Source: Roridomyces roridus (Eukaryota > Basidiomycota > Agaricomycetes > Agaricales > Mycenaceae). Taken from it: DNA of 64,000 nucleotides. Positions within the stretch are counted from its first letter, which is position 1, and each line of letters begins with the position of its first letter. This document shows positions 1 to 12,261 of this stretch, piece by piece. The position numbers and the translations under genes are program-made. Location: the NCBI GenBank assembly GCA_029378245.1, contig JARKIF010000134.1, positions 24,773 through 88,772 on the forward strand. The letters are read 5' to 3'. Under the pieces are notes generated by a model. It saw only the letters and a program-made list of their open reading frames with translations. It made no database searches and was not told the DNA's origin.

Positions 1-1072
1 ACGTCCCTTCATTCATCCACTCTCGATACGCCAGCTGAACGCCGTGTAGCACGCACCTCTCCGACAAGAATCGCATTCTCCGCTCCGACGACTGGTTGAT
101 CAACACCCGTTGGGAGCAGCTCGTTGCCATGCGCGATCAACTCACGTTCGTGGAGATGGTCACCTGGTGCGTGCGCTTCTTATCCGGTATATATCAATTT
201 TTGAACTTCCAGGAACGACTTTGGCGAATCTGATTAGTGGGTCAACTCAACTCCGTTGTGATTGAATTGAACTGACACGTAATAGTTTTGGACCGGTGAC
301 GGCCGACCAGCCCGCTGGCACGACGTGGGCAGACGGGTTCCCGCATACTGCGTGGTTCGATATGAGTGACTATTATATCAAGGCGCGTCTCGTTTGCTCT
401 TCTTTTCCTGCTTCGTGTCGAATACTCTTCAAGGCGTTCAAAACTGGGGTGTATCCCGCGATCACTGTGAGTGCCTGCGTCTCGGTCGAATACTCGTGTT
501 GACAGTGTCCTAGCAAGACGTGATTTACTATTGGGCTCGGCCTCACCCGCACGACGCCATCGTCAGCGGCGATGGCGCCCAACCGGATAATTGGGATTGG
601 ACCCAGGTACGTCTGTTATTGGACGTTCTTTCCCGATGCCAATCCTTCGTAGGATTATCTCTGGGTCGCTGCATTCTGCAGCTCGACTTGCACGGTTACC
701 CTCCAGTCTGGATCCCCGGCGGCGACACCATTTGTTAACCTCCCGGCTGGAGTCAACAAACTCCAGATCCCTCTCTCTGCGGGCAAGGTCACTGTGTCCA
801 TGATAAAGGTGCGAGGCCAGCTCGTTTGTCGAATTGAAATTTACCTGATTCCATTGAACTAGAACGGACAGACGGTGATCAGCAAGACCGAGCAGGGTTT
901 CACGTATACCACTACCCCGACCAAGTGTGAGTTGATTTTGATTTTGCTGCGTGACGAGTTGGGTTGTTGACGCTATCTCTAGATAACTTCAATGCGTTCG
1001 TTGGGGCTGCATGTAAGACCTTTCTCTTACGGTCATCAGGTTGGCTGAAGCGCTGTTTTAGATCCAAGCTAG
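1..1072 (+). CDS. GH71 alpha-1,3-glucanase (mutanase), 5' end outside window
   Basis: C-terminal part of a secreted glycoside hydrolase family 71 enzyme, which hydrolyses alpha-1,3-glucan of fungal cell walls. The window opens two bases inside an intron; the first full exon starts at 50 (YTHLSDKN, DDWLIN). Later exons read NDFGESD, DQPAGTTWADG, VIYYWARPHPHDA, NWDWTQ and YNFNAFVGAA, almost identical to the complete paralogue at 2312-5984. After the last intron (ag at 1060-1061) the frame ends at TAG 1070-1072, just where the neighbour runs into a Thr-rich linker and WSC domains. This copy is therefore a WSC-less form. It may be a natural short isoform or a truncated duplicate. The family assignment is secure because the sequence is collinear with the neighbour; the upstream exons cannot be seen. 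Confidence 0.85.
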
Positions 1073-2311
1073 GCGCTGGCTCCTACCGCCGCCAACACCA
1101 CTAAAACGACGCGACTCACAGGCCTTGATGGTTTTGTGCGAATATAATAGATGCTAAATTGTAAGGAGACACTGGTCTGATATAGGGAATTGTAGAGGAT
1201 AAACAGAGATTTGATTTGGGTTTCATGTAGAGGTTTTTCGATTCAAGTCTTCGGAGCACGAGAGATGCGAAGCCGGCGAGAGAGGCTCGCTACCACGTAG
1301 TGGCGGGGATCACTCTCCCCGGAAATCTGAAATCGTGAGCCACCGACAGTCGTGATATTCTAAAATGCGGGGAATTCTCATATGTATCACTTGTTGGAAA
1401 ATGTGTTGTACTGTGGATAAGCCAAGGGCGGGGTGCACGAGATTGTGTCGGTTTGGCTGGGACGCGAAGCGGGTAGCGACGCGTTTGAAAGTTCGTCCAA
1501 TCGTTGAACCAACACTCCGTCTCCTCGTTCACCCTCGAGCTCGGTGCTGAGTACATAGGCTGCGATGAGGATTCGGTGTCATTTACAATGGTCTTCTGTG
1601 GATCCGGAAGGGCAGGTTGTATTTTGAACGGGGAGTATTGGGTGGTGTTGAAAAGAGTTGAACGTTGAACACGAGAGTCTCGGCCTTCGGCTCACTTCGG
1701 CCGATAACGATTGCCAGTTTCAGAAGTTCACACGCTGCCACCATCAATTCGGGAACAATTTCTCTGGCTTGAATCGCCATGTCGTCTCGACGCCCAGCAG
1801 ACCCGACTTCATGGATCGCTCTTTCCCTCAAGTAGAGCATTGCAACTCGTCACGATGAAAGGTTCAAGGTTCTTGCGGGTCGTCTTGGCAACCAGGTACC
1901 TGTCTTGGTGCCGATCGCAGCCTTTCAGTTTTTCTGGTGTTCGTGCTCCCTTGTCGTTGAAGCGCCTTGAACCTTGGTCTACCATCGCCACTACCTTGCT
2001 CTAGCCTATATGAACATCCTTCACCACCAACCGAGCACTTGTCCTCCCCACGCTGAGTTTGTAGAAAGCAGCGTGTCGATCGCACGTCGATTCGCACTTA
2101 TCAGTCCGCCGACTCGGACCTCCGCGATCATGCTTTCCGGCGGCGCTGACGAAGAGCGCCAAGTGTCAGTGTCTCAGACCCCTGCAATTGAATAGTGACA
2201 TTGAGGAGTCATTGAGGGGCGCGTTTGGGTACACCTTTATCCTTGTTATAATAGCACACGTTGATTCAGTCCACAGATACTCCTCCTTCCTTCTACCACC
2301 ACGCTCATTCT
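1073..2311. other. Intergenic region between the two GH71 genes
   Basis: About 1.2 kb with no convincing coding exon: open frames are short and on both strands. It should hold the 3' UTR of the first GH71 gene and the promoter of the second. I see no repeat or RNA gene in it. Confidence 0.5.
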
Positions 2312-5300
2312 ATGCGGTTCTTCGCCGCCGTCCTCAGCCTCGCGGCTGCCGCCACCGCCGCCACTGCGCGCTACTCTAAGCGCTCCGACGACCAAGGCCT
2401 TGCCCTCCACAAACGGGCCCCTCTCCCTTCCAATTCTTCTCAAGTGCAGGATGACCCCACGGAGCTGCTGAAGCGGGACGGGACGAAATACGTTTTCATG
2501 CATCATGTACGTCGCCCAGCATGCTTTCTTCGGCGAAATAATCTCATTCGGACTGTAGATTGTTGGCAGTAAGTCCGATGTCGTCGACTCGATATGAACT
2601 CAACGGCGGCTCCTTCTTGCTCTTTCAGACACGTAAGTCTGCGCACGCTTCGTCAGTGGCGGGCACTCACGACTCTTTACAGGTTCAGCTACACTATCGA
2701 CACATGGAAGGACGATATCCAGCAGATCGCTGCCAAAGGAGTGTACGTAGTATCTCTGTGTGCCATCCAATGACAGACGTTAACATCCGCTCAGCGACGC
2801 CATCGCGCTCAACATCGGCGGTGACGCGTGGCAGATGACTCAAGTCGGCAACGCCTATGCTGCCGCCCAGGCCCTCGGCTTCCCCACCAAGTTGTTCTTC
2901 AGCTTCGACTTTACGACCAACCTCGGGTGCTCTCTCTCCGACATCGTCTCGCGGACGAAGCAGTTCTCTGGCCACCCCGCGCAGTTCAAGGTCAACGGAA
3001 AGCCCATGATCTCGAGCTACGCTGGGGACTGTCTCGGGAACGGCGGCTGGCAGAGTTTGAAGGACCAGACGAATGCGTATATTATGCCGTTCATCTGGGG
3101 GCTGGAGGGTAATTTTGGGAGTTATCCGAGCATGGACTCGTGGTATTGGTGAGTGATGTCAACGTTCCGCAAGCGTGTCTTCTCATCGGGTCTTCTTCAG
3201 CTGGGGCTGCGCGTGGCCGCAGGGTAACTACGACAAGAACGTGAGTTGTTTGTTCGAACCACTGCTTTCGGGCTTACTGTTATTTTCTAGACGGACGACG
3301 ACAATTACTGTGCGCTCCCCTATCCGGTTTGTCGTCTCCGCTGACAACTCTCGCAGACATCAGCCAGTTGGGATCCAAGTACGCTACGACCGTCAGCATG
3401 TGGTTCTAGTACGTCCCCTCATTCAAACACTTTCGATGCGCTGGCTGAACGTCGCATAGCACACACCTTTCGGACAAGAACCGTCTTCTCCGCTCGGACG
3501 ACTGGTTGATCAACAGCCGCTGGGAGCAGCTCGTCGCCATGCGTGATAAGCTCACGTTCGTTGAGATGGTCACCTGGTGCGTGCTCCTCTTACTCGCATT
3601 ATATCCTCCCCTGAATCCTTTGAACTCCACAGGAACGACTTTGGTGAATCCGATTAGTGCGTCAAACCAACTCCGCCCATCGACTTTAATTGAGCCGGAA
3701 TAGCTTTGGCCCGGTGAGAGTTGACCAGCCCGCTGGCACGACGTGGGCAGACGGGTACCCGCATACGGCGTGGTATGATATGAGCGAGTATTATATCAAG
3801 GTGCGTCTCGTTCTGTCTTCTTTTCCCGCGTCGACGTCGTGCTGAATACTCTTCCAAGGCGTTCAAAACTGGAGTGTACCCTACGATCACTGTGAGCTGC
3901 TTCGTCTCGGAAGAATACTCGTGCTGACAATATTCTAGCAAGACGTGATATACTATTGGGCGCGGCCCCACCCGCACGATGCCATCGTCAACGATGGCAA
4001 CCGGCCGGATAATTGGGATTGGACTCAGGTATGTTTGTCGTTTCTCCCTTGCATTCAACCCAACCCTTGCGTAGGATTATCTCTGGGTCGCGGCATTCTG
4101 CAGCTCGACTTGCACGGTTACACTCCAGTCTGGGTCTCCGGGGGCGACGACGTTCAGCAACTTGCCCGCTGGTGTCAATAAGCTCAAGATTCCGCTCTCA
4201 GCGGGGCGGGTCACTGTGTCTATGATCAAGGTGCGTGCAATTGGGTCGCTTTGCCGTATTGGATTCTAATTCCCTTCAAACAGAGTGGACAGACGGTGAT
4301 CAGCAAGACGGACCAGGACTTCATGTATACCACCAGCCCCGCCAAGTGTGAGTTGATTTTTTATTTCGTGGCCAATTGGTTGTTAATTCTGTCCAGATAA
4401 CTTCAATGCGTTCGTTGGTGCTGCGTGTAAGAGTCTTTCTCTGCTCGTTATAATGTATCTGACGCGTAGTTCTCAGATGCAAGCTCGACGCCCACTACTA
4501 CGACGACGGTTACGACTCCCACTACCACCAGCACAACGACGACCACCGCCACAACTCCCACCACTACGTCCACCACGACGACTCCAGCCTCGACAGCCAC
4601 AACCACCAGCGTCGCCGGCACTTCTTTCACGTACCTTGGCTGCTACCCCGACAACAGCAGCCCCCGGACGCTGAACAACGGAATACACACCTCGACCAGT
4701 GGCGTCGCTTCTTGTCTCGCTACCTGTAAGAATGCCGGTTATCCCTACGCCGGGGTCCAATATGGGGTGCGTTTTCTGCTTTACATATGACGAATCTTTG
4801 TTGATCCACGTTCTCAGAGTGAATGTTGGTGTTCCTCGACGCTGACAAGCGGTGTGAAGCCTGTGTCCGAGGGTGATTGTAATATGTCTTGTTCTGGTGG
4901 GAGTGAGTTGCTCTACGCGGTCCTTGTCCTTTCGTCGTTTACTTACCATTTTTGCAGCCGGGACGTGCGGAGGCTATTATCGCGTTAATGTTTACTACGC
5001 TGCGGACGGGCTGACGGGAACTACGACGACCAGCACCACCACGTCCACTACTACCACGTCCACCACCACGTCCACCACGACTTCTACGACGGCCGCAGCG
5101 ACGAGCACGCCAACTTGGACTTCGATTGGATGCTACGTCGACAACGGTAGCCCTCGGACGCTGAACAATGGCATGCATATCACGTCTGGGAGCCTGACCA
5201 CCGCCAGCTGTCTGGCGACATGCGCCAACGCAGGGTACCTGTATGGCGGTACGGAGTACGGGGTGCGTTCTATGTGTTCTGTTCTTGAACCGCAAATTAA

Positions 5301-5984
5301 TCTTACTTCATTCAAAGTCCGAGTGCTGGTGCGCCTCGTCGCTTACGAGCGGCGTTTCGTCTGCACCGAGCGGGGATTGTAACATGGGTTGTTCCGGGAA
5401 ATGTGAGTTTCTATCCTTTGCCTCGCCACTGTTTATTTATTTACACCCTCATTCCAGCGAGCGAAATGTGTGGTGGATATTACAGAATCTCGGTCTACAA
5501 AGCGAGCAGCGTCGTACCCCCGCCTGCGCTCACTTGGAGCTCCCTCGGATGCTACCAGGATCAGTCTTCGCAGCGGACTCTCGGCGCGACGAGTTTCTCG
5601 TCTGGGGCCCAGACGGTCGAGGGGTGCCAGGCGTCGTGTGCTGCCTCTGGGTACCGCTACGCCGGTCTCGAATACGGGGTGCGTTTTCTTCTTCTTACTT
5701 GTTGGGTTGTGTACGATTCTGATTGCGTTCGGAATAACAGTCCGAGTGCTGGTGCGCCACCTCGCTCACCGCGGGCGTCTCAAAGGCCAACAACGGCGAT
5801 TGCAACATGAGCTGTTCCGGTTCTGGTCCGTTGTTCTTTTCCTTTCAACTCTTCTGCCTCGTTGTTGATGACCTCTTTCTTTGCAGGCTCGGAAATCTGC
5901 GGCGGCTCCTACCGCATCAATGTATATTCGGCAAGCACGGCGTCCAAGAAGAGACGTCTGGGTTCGGAGGAGCTCGCAAACTAG
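2312..5984 (+). CDS. Secreted GH71 alpha-1,3-glucanase with three C-terminal WSC domains
   Basis: Complete multi-exon gene. The ATG at 2312 begins a hydrophobic signal peptide (MRFFAAVLSLAAAATAATA) followed by a KR-type propeptide. The GH71 catalytic domain follows (FMHHIVGNT, DAIALNIGGD, FSFDFT, SWYCWGCAWPQGNYDKNTDDDN, then the C-terminal sandwich ending YNFNAFVGAAYASS); the quoted stretch at SWY joins three exons. A Thr/Ser linker leads to three WSC carbohydrate-binding domains, each with the CY..CL..C.N.GY..G.EYGSECWC pattern, starting near 4629, 5110 and 5530 and separated by Thr-rich linkers. A short basic tail ends at TAG 5982-5984. Introns are about 50-65 bp. The enzyme should hydrolyse alpha-1,3-glucan, with the WSC modules anchoring it to cell-wall glucan. 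It is a tandem duplicate of the gene at 1-1072, which lacks the WSC part. Confidence 0.9.
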
Positions 5985-6280
5985 ATCTTGCTCTAGAATG
6001 CGAGCGCCATATTTCTTCACTTTCTTTCGGGGCTACCACTTGTGTAATGGTTTCTTTCGTAGCACTTTGTTTTGTGCTTTGTCTGTTTTTTCGTAGACTT
6101 GTTGGTGTGCTCAATAGACTGTTTTTTCTTTCTGTGCCGACATGGAAGGATTATTTAGCCTCCTAGCTCTATCGAAACACGTAGAAGAATTCCGAACACC
6201 CGCTATGGCCGTGCATAATTCAAAATCAATCGCATCACCGAATTCTGACTCATTTGATCTGCTTCTCTCGCTTTTCCGCC

Positions 6281-9261
6281 ATGGACGTCGTCAAGCAGCG
6301 CTCTTCGAGATTCATTCAAGGCCTACCCGCCCGCCTGTACCGCGCTCTTCCGGCCGTAATACTGGGCTCTCTTTTCAATATCCTCGATGCAGGTGGGCCT
6401 TCTTACGTCGGTCGTCTGAGCCTCTCACTGATCGTGCTTCAGTTTCTATCGGAGTCCTCATCTTCCCTTCCGCTGAAGGAGTCTTCAGGACGCTCCAACT
6501 GCAAGGATTGTCCATGTTCATCATGAGGTATGTACTCTGCCTTTCGATCCTTTCTCCTGTGCTAACACTTTTTACCAGCACGATTGTCTCGCAGGTCGTC
6601 ATGACCGCGGGCGGCTCACGGTTTGCGGGCGGTATCGGCGCCACGCTCATTGAGATATTCCCCTTCTTGCGGGGTGTAGCCAGCGACATTATCGGCGCCC
6701 TTGGAGATGGCCATCCTGGATTGATCCCCACTGTAATGGCCGCTTATGCGCTGATGTCCTTCCTCACCGGCTTCGTTTGGCTCCTCCTCGGCGTGTTAAG
6801 ATTAGGAACCGTGGTATGTCACACAGGTTCTGTGAAACCACTCTTTTCTCACACATATGTTCAGGTGGCGTATTTCCCTCAGACGGTTTTGACCGGCGCT
6901 GTCGGGGCTGTCGGAGTCTCCCTCTTTATCCTCGGCCTGGGGCTACCATTCCCTGCATCATCACCACCACTTTCTCTTCACAATGTTGCGTCTACGCTAT
7001 TTGCACAGAGCCATCTTGCTCTTTTCGCCGCGTCCTTCTTTCCTGCTGTGGTGCTCTCGCTCACCTTGCGGTCCCGGTGGGCTGACAAGTTGTCACGCGG
7101 TCTGGTCAGCTCTGCGTACTTCATCCCGCTGTACCTGCTCTGCATTCCCATCGTTTTCTGGGTGATCGCTGTTTCCTTGCATCTCTCGAAGGAGGGTCTC
7201 GTCGCTGCGGGATGGCTGTTTACTATGGAATCCTCGGCAACCTCGGCTGACCAAATCGTCTCGGGCTGGAATTACTGGTCGTTGTTCAATTTCGTGAGAG
7301 TCCTCGTCTTCAAATGAGATACGTTCACTCACGCGTCGGCAGAAACTGGTTGAATGGAGCGCGTTGAAGAGTGCTACGCAAAACATCGCTCTCTTGGTCG
7401 TTATTGGGTATGTTATAATCCATTCCACTGTCGTCTCAACTCATATTCAATCCAGTGTCCTCAACCTTCCGATATTCGTTCCCGCCCTCGGGCTTGCCTT
7501 GGATGTGTCGTATGACATGAACCACGAACTCATCGGTTAGCGCTTCTCATTACGACTTCCTGTACACAACCTGAACCTCCACCAGGGCAAGGACTTGCCA
7601 ACATCCTCGCTGGTGCTGTAGGCACCGCGCCCAATATCCTCCAATTCTCTTATTCCGTTTACTTGTGCGCCCCTTCGCTCTTACAAGGAATTGCCACTAA
7701 TGAAGTTCTCCACCAGCACCCGGGCCAAAGGCGACCGGTTCGAGCTGTGGATTGTCGTCCTCGTAACTACTGGGCTCTTCTTTTCCGCAGGCTCCCTGTT
7801 GCCGTACGTCCCCACCATCCTAGCCTCAGCGATGGTCCTGTTCCTCGGGATTGAGCTGTTCCTCGAAGCCGCCTGGGAGGCTTCCAAGACGCTCTCCGCG
7901 ATGGAGTGGGCTGTTGTGATGGCGACGCTCATTGCATGCACGTTCCTTGGGTTCGCCGAGGGATTCGGGGTGGGTATCGGTGCTGCGACTGTTGTATATT
8001 TGGCGTATGGTGTCATTGATTCGGTGAGAAAATTCCCTTTCCTTGCATTGCAGACGAACCGGGCCTCATTTGTGTTGGTAGCCTGCGAAAGCGAGGGAGT
8101 GCGATGAATGGCGGGATACGCTGCAGGAGAAGAGCGCTCTTCGACTAGCAACCCCGTCTGTCGCCGAAAATCAAGATCAGCCCAGCAGTACGACCACGGA
8201 AAGCACTCTGGCACTGGCGAAATCGAATGCCCGGGTCGTCATCCTCTCGGGATACATCTGTACGATTTTGCCCAGTATCCGTTTCCCACGTTAACACGTC
8301 CATGTTTTCAGTCTTCGCGTCCATCCCCTCAATGGAGAAGAAACTCTTGAATTTCAAGGCAGACGGCAGCGAGATCGTGATCCTCGACCTCTCCGGCGCA
8401 CATCGGATGGAGACTACAGCTGCGCGTTGCTTGACACGCTGCGTAGGCGAGATCGAGCTCAAGAAGGGTATGTTGGTCATCTGTGGCGTCCTACGGAACA
8501 GCGGGCTCCATGCGGACCTTGTTCGCGCGGAGGTTTCTTTGGCGTTTGACCCCGAGGAACGAGTGGGCGATGACGAGAAGGATAAGCCGCTCCTGGTCTT
8601 TGCGAACCGGAGCGAATGTGTCGAGTGGTGTGGACGGCAGACGGCTGCTGGGGACGTGCGTGTTGGGAACGATTCAGGTATTTATTTTATTCTGCATTCT
8701 GGATTGCGAACTCGGCGGCTCACGTCTTGTGAAACAGACAACCGCCAAAGCACATTCGAAAAGTTTTGCCTTTTGTTCGACTTTGATCCAACTCTCGTGC
8801 TCCGTAACGAGCTTCCCCAGACCGGCACCGCTGCCACCGACGCGGATCTCTTCATTCAAAACGGCGGGCGCATCACCACGTACTTTGCCGGCCAAGTAAT
8901 CCAGCCAGGTATGTTCTCTCTTCGGACACCAAATACCCGTTTGGTTTATCCTTTCACAGACGCTGGTATTGTCTTTGTCGTGGACGGGCGGATAGCTCTT
9001 CGGCTCCAAGTCGCTGCCACGGACAACGCAGGCCACACTACTACGCGTCCGTCGCTCCGGAACTTTCTTGCTACCATGCCCAAGGAAGCAGGCAAACGAT
9101 TCGAGGCGTTGTTGTCCGCGCGGTCGTCCATGGTCGGATCGGGCGATGTCGTTGACCTGGGCGACGGATCAAATGTTGGTGTGGTCTTGGAACGCAGTGT
9201 CGTAATTGAGGTTGTTGCTGGGCCGTTGGTTGATTGGGCTCAGGGGAAGGTGAAGCAGTAG
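6281..9261 (+). CDS. SulP-family anion (sulfate) transporter with STAS domain and C-terminal cyclic-nucleotide-like region
   Basis: Multi-exon membrane transporter. The ATG at 6281 starts MDVVKQRSSRFIQGLPARLY. Exons then encode the SulP core: ILDAVSIGVLIFP, STIVSQVVMTAGG, GHPGLIPTVMAAYALMSFL, VAYFPQTVLTGAVGAVGV, then KLVEWSALKSATQNIALL and LNLPIFVPALGLALDVSYD, with about ten hydrophobic spans. A STAS domain follows (EIVILDLSGAHRMETTAARCL). The C-terminal part (GGRITTYFAGQVIQPDAGIVFVVDGRIALRLQ) resembles the cyclic-nucleotide-binding-like tail of large fungal SulP proteins. Stop TAG at 9259-9261. It should carry sulfate or a related anion at the plasma membrane or vacuole; substrate is not decidable here. 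Junctions at 6392/6442 and 6529/6579 are clear GT-AG. Confidence 0.85.
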
Positions 9262-9404
9262 ATCTAGAATTTATTTGATCCAAGGTTCACTTTGACGATA
9301 CTCGTAAAAGTACTAGTAGTTGTCTTCCCACCGATATCCAGGCCCAGAAAATAGACGGCCTTTAATTCATGAAGGACGGCTCATCGCCTCCGACGTGGCA
9401 AAGT

Positions 9405-11083
9405 CTATCCGACCAAAAGAGGGGCTCTAAATGGACCTCCACATTTCTCATCCTGAGATCGCGCTGCGTTCTCGAGCTAGTGCACAATAAGAAATAACTT
9501 GAGCACAATGCCAGAACGTACCAAAGTCCGATCCATGAACTCGTCATCGTCACAGTCCACATGAAAGTCTGCTACAAAAACACCAATGCCGATTAATTTG
9601 ACGAGCGACGCCATTTCAACCGCCGTCAGACGCCATATTGGTTGCGCGACGAGACCGAAATGCGTGATAGTGGGGAGTTCTGTGTCGTTCAGACGTCCTT
9701 CGAGCATTGATAACATAGAGGCTGGGGTATGCGTGTCGTGGAGCAGAATCAGTGTTGCATTGGGTAGGAGGGCACCTGTCTTGATTTGCCCGAGGAGTGA
9801 GTCCAGATTGGAAGCAGGGAGGTGTACTTCCACTACTGAGTCCCAAGAGCGTACCCACATCAATATGTCGAGTGATATGATGAAGTAGCCGATTTTCTGC
9901 AGGGTGGGGAAGCATGGAGTGCTCTGGGGGGCGATATGCGCTTCTTCCACAAAGAGAGACTCTAATTGCAACTCGAGGAGCGAAGGTAGAGTGAGCGACT
10001 GGAGGAATAACCCAAGTTCATACTCGGAAATCGGCATGAGCTGCAATGTTTGGATACTCGGGCAGACGAGCTTCCGGATCCCGTCTCGGATCTCCACCGA
10101 GTCCAGGCAGGAAAAACTGAACCGGGCAACTCTGAGCGCTGTGCATCGATCGCGAGAACGTAATATACATCTACAAGAGAGTTGCCGGGCGACGACTCCA
10201 CTCCCAGCTCCAGTTCATCGAGTTGATGCCAGGGCAGATTTTGGAGCTGCATCATGTCCATCCCCATCGTCAGCTGTAGACAGCGCAAGCGGGGAGCGTC
10301 TGCCAGAACGGTTATTGGGCACAGACGCGCAGGCATGAACTCGTCATCATCCCACCGCAGGGTTTCCAGACACTCCATAGACCCCGGGGCCAAATCAAAA
10401 AAGGCGCCAAGAAGCCCTGCACCATCAGCAGCGAGATTCCGAATGCGTTTCGCGTGATGAGTGAGCAGTTGGACTATGCGAGGATCATCCGCCATCTGCG
10501 TGATTTCGAAGGCGAGGGGCATTTCGCCACCTCTGGAGATGAATGTGTCCAGCAGATTGAGTAGCCGGGTGATACTGGGCGTGGGGACACCAAAGTCGAC
10601 CTGTAGAGTCGTCCAAAGTTCGGGGGTCCCAAGCGCGAGTGTTCGCCAGTGCGATGAGACATGGGAAAGGGTGATGTGCATATTCAAGGGCCGATTATGC
10701 TCTGGAAATAAGATGCGGTTGAGAGAGATCTCGAGCCCTGGTTCGTCGTCCGTTCGGTGATCATTCGTGCACACGACGAGAAAGATTTCTCGGAGGATTT
10801 CGTTGGGGAGACGCTTATGGGGAGCCAAAGCCACCCGGTAGAGCCCAACTAGCGAGGTCAAGGAGCTGGTCTCCTTCCCCTGAGATTGATTTTGGTGCGC
10901 TAACTCGCGTTCTGCTGCCACGAGCCAGCGCCGGGCAGTCAAAGCTTCGGGCTCGGCAAACGGGGAGTTTTTGCAAGAGGTGACAGCTTGGAGGTAAGGC
11001 GGTGGCTCAAGGCCAGAAAATCCACTTTCAACTCCCGCAATTATGGTAATGGTAAGAGGCATTGAGACGAACTGGGTGGCCAT
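9405..11083 (-). CDS. F-box / leucine-rich-repeat protein, possible internal frameshift
   Basis: Minus-strand gene with ATG at 11083 (MATQFVSMPL). The F-box-like segment is LPNEILREIFLVV, followed by LSHVSSHWRTLALGTPELWTTLQVDF, the usual basidiomycete F-box signature, then irregular LRRs (CLETLRWDDDE, LRCLQLTMGM). Near 10100-10180 the LRR continues in another frame (CLDSVEIRDGIRKLVCPSIQTLQL). I found no GT-AG intron that restores the phase; the 36-nt GTAGAT..ACAG candidate keeps the frame. One indel or a non-canonical intron is implied. The 3' end probably splices at GTACGT near 9525 and ends at TAG 9407-9405. F-box proteins are substrate adaptors of SCF ubiquitin ligases; the target is unknown. 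The start codon abuts an inverted repeat (11085-11248). Confidence 0.65.
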
Positions 11084-11084
11084 G

Positions 11085-11248
11085 ACACGGCGGGCAAAAG
11101 CCAGCGAAGGCAACAATGACCTTCCTTTAAAGAAGGTCCTTTCCCTTTGTTCAAATCGTTTCCCTTTGTTCGAAGAAAGGAAAATGCCTTCTTTAAGCCC
11201 CCTTCTTTAAAGGAAGGCTCCTTTGACGTTGGCTTTTGCCCGCCGTGT
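11085..11248. repeat. Imperfect inverted repeat (hairpin) at the F-box start codon
   Basis: Outer arms 11085-11106 and 11227-11248 match as reverse complements at 21 of 22 positions. Inner arms 11120-11136 and 11201-11217 are perfect 17-bp complements (CCTTCCTTTAAAGAAGG). The loop contains two TTTCCCTTTGTTC copies. It looks like a small foldback or MITE-like insertion directly upstream of the F-box ATG at 11083. Confidence 0.8.
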
Positions 11249-11689
11249 GAGATTACGTCTCTCGTACGCCTTTCAAATCGTCCAGTTGGATTCTGCGGCT
11301 CCGCGGGTATCAAGACCTTGAGCGAAATGAATCACTTGCGACTCTCAGAGACGGGAAAAGCCTTCTTACCAGTTGCGGTCAAAACCTGGAGACGGACGCA
11401 GACGACGAAAGCTACGAGCCACGTGATTGGACTATCCTTGATCTCCGCGTTTGTTTGCGCGGTAAACATGATCGCTCTTTGTCCCGAACCACCACCATCG
11501 TTTATCCATGTCCTCATACCGAACCCAAACCGGGGCTCAGTGAATTCCACGAACTCCAACGTAGGTTTCCCGAAAACACGAACTCAGTCGTCAAGGAGAA
11601 TATCGATGCCGGGCAGATACCCCGAGGCGTCCTGCCTGCCGTGAACTCGTCTCACATTGTCCATACACGCCAGAACCTCGCGCAAGACG

Positions 11690-12050
11690 TCCATAACTGT
11701 GCTTCTCAGTTCGTACCAGGGCTTCACCGAGGAATTTGCGGTCGAGCACATTGGAGTGGAGTCTCGTCCAGGAGGCCACCGACGAAGACTTCTGCGATTC
11801 GACGTTTTTCGCCGGCGATGACCCGTCCAACCCTCCGTGGCCCGCGTGGATTCATGTTTGGGTGGAACACCTGGTACGTGCATGTGCTCTTTTCTCGCTT
11901 CGCAGGAATAGCAGTATTAACGTTTTTACGTCTCTGCAGCCAGCAGCCAGCTGCGATATTCCAGAAGGCTTCGCCTGCACCTCTTTATCGCTGGTGCCAC
12001 GTCGGAGCCGTGCGCCTCTAGTCTCAACTCCACTCCCCATGACCACGTGT
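11690..12050 (+). pseudogene. Unrecognised coding remnant in the left duplicated arm
   Basis: A short open stretch on the plus strand contains FAGDDPSNPPWPAWIHVWVE, matched by FAGDDPSNPPYPAWIHVWVD on the minus strand in the other arm (38557-38970). Conservation between arms suggests former coding sequence. In this copy the upstream part (SSYQGFTEEFA) and this segment lie in different frames, so it looks decayed. I recognise no domain. It is divergent-upstream of the secreted-protein gene and might instead be a first exon of an unrecognised gene. Confidence 0.3.
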
Positions 12051-12209
12051 CGTGGATATTTTCTCCCTCGAGCTAAAATTACACGAGGTAAGCAGTTACT
12101 ACCGTCGATGTCGACAAATTTGGTAGATTATAACATATCTGACTGCGCTGCGTTGTCCAGGTGAGTGGGACGGTTTGGCTTATTATGGGTTTACTGAGAT
12201 TGTCCGTGG

Positions 12210-12217
12210 TATATAAG
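12210..12217 (+). promoter_or_regulatory. TATA box of secreted-protein gene
   Basis: TATATAAG lies about 45 bp upstream of the ATG at 12262. It is conserved at the equivalent place in the inverted copy (38375-38382). Confidence 0.6.
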
Positions 12218-12261
12218 GACGAGGGCATTTGTCCGACAGCACCTCCAACGCATTGAACGCA

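Noticed and set aside
10105..10175. 36-nt intron to repair the F-box gene frame
   Set aside because: Its length is a multiple of three, so removing it does not change the frame, and it is shorter than other introns here.
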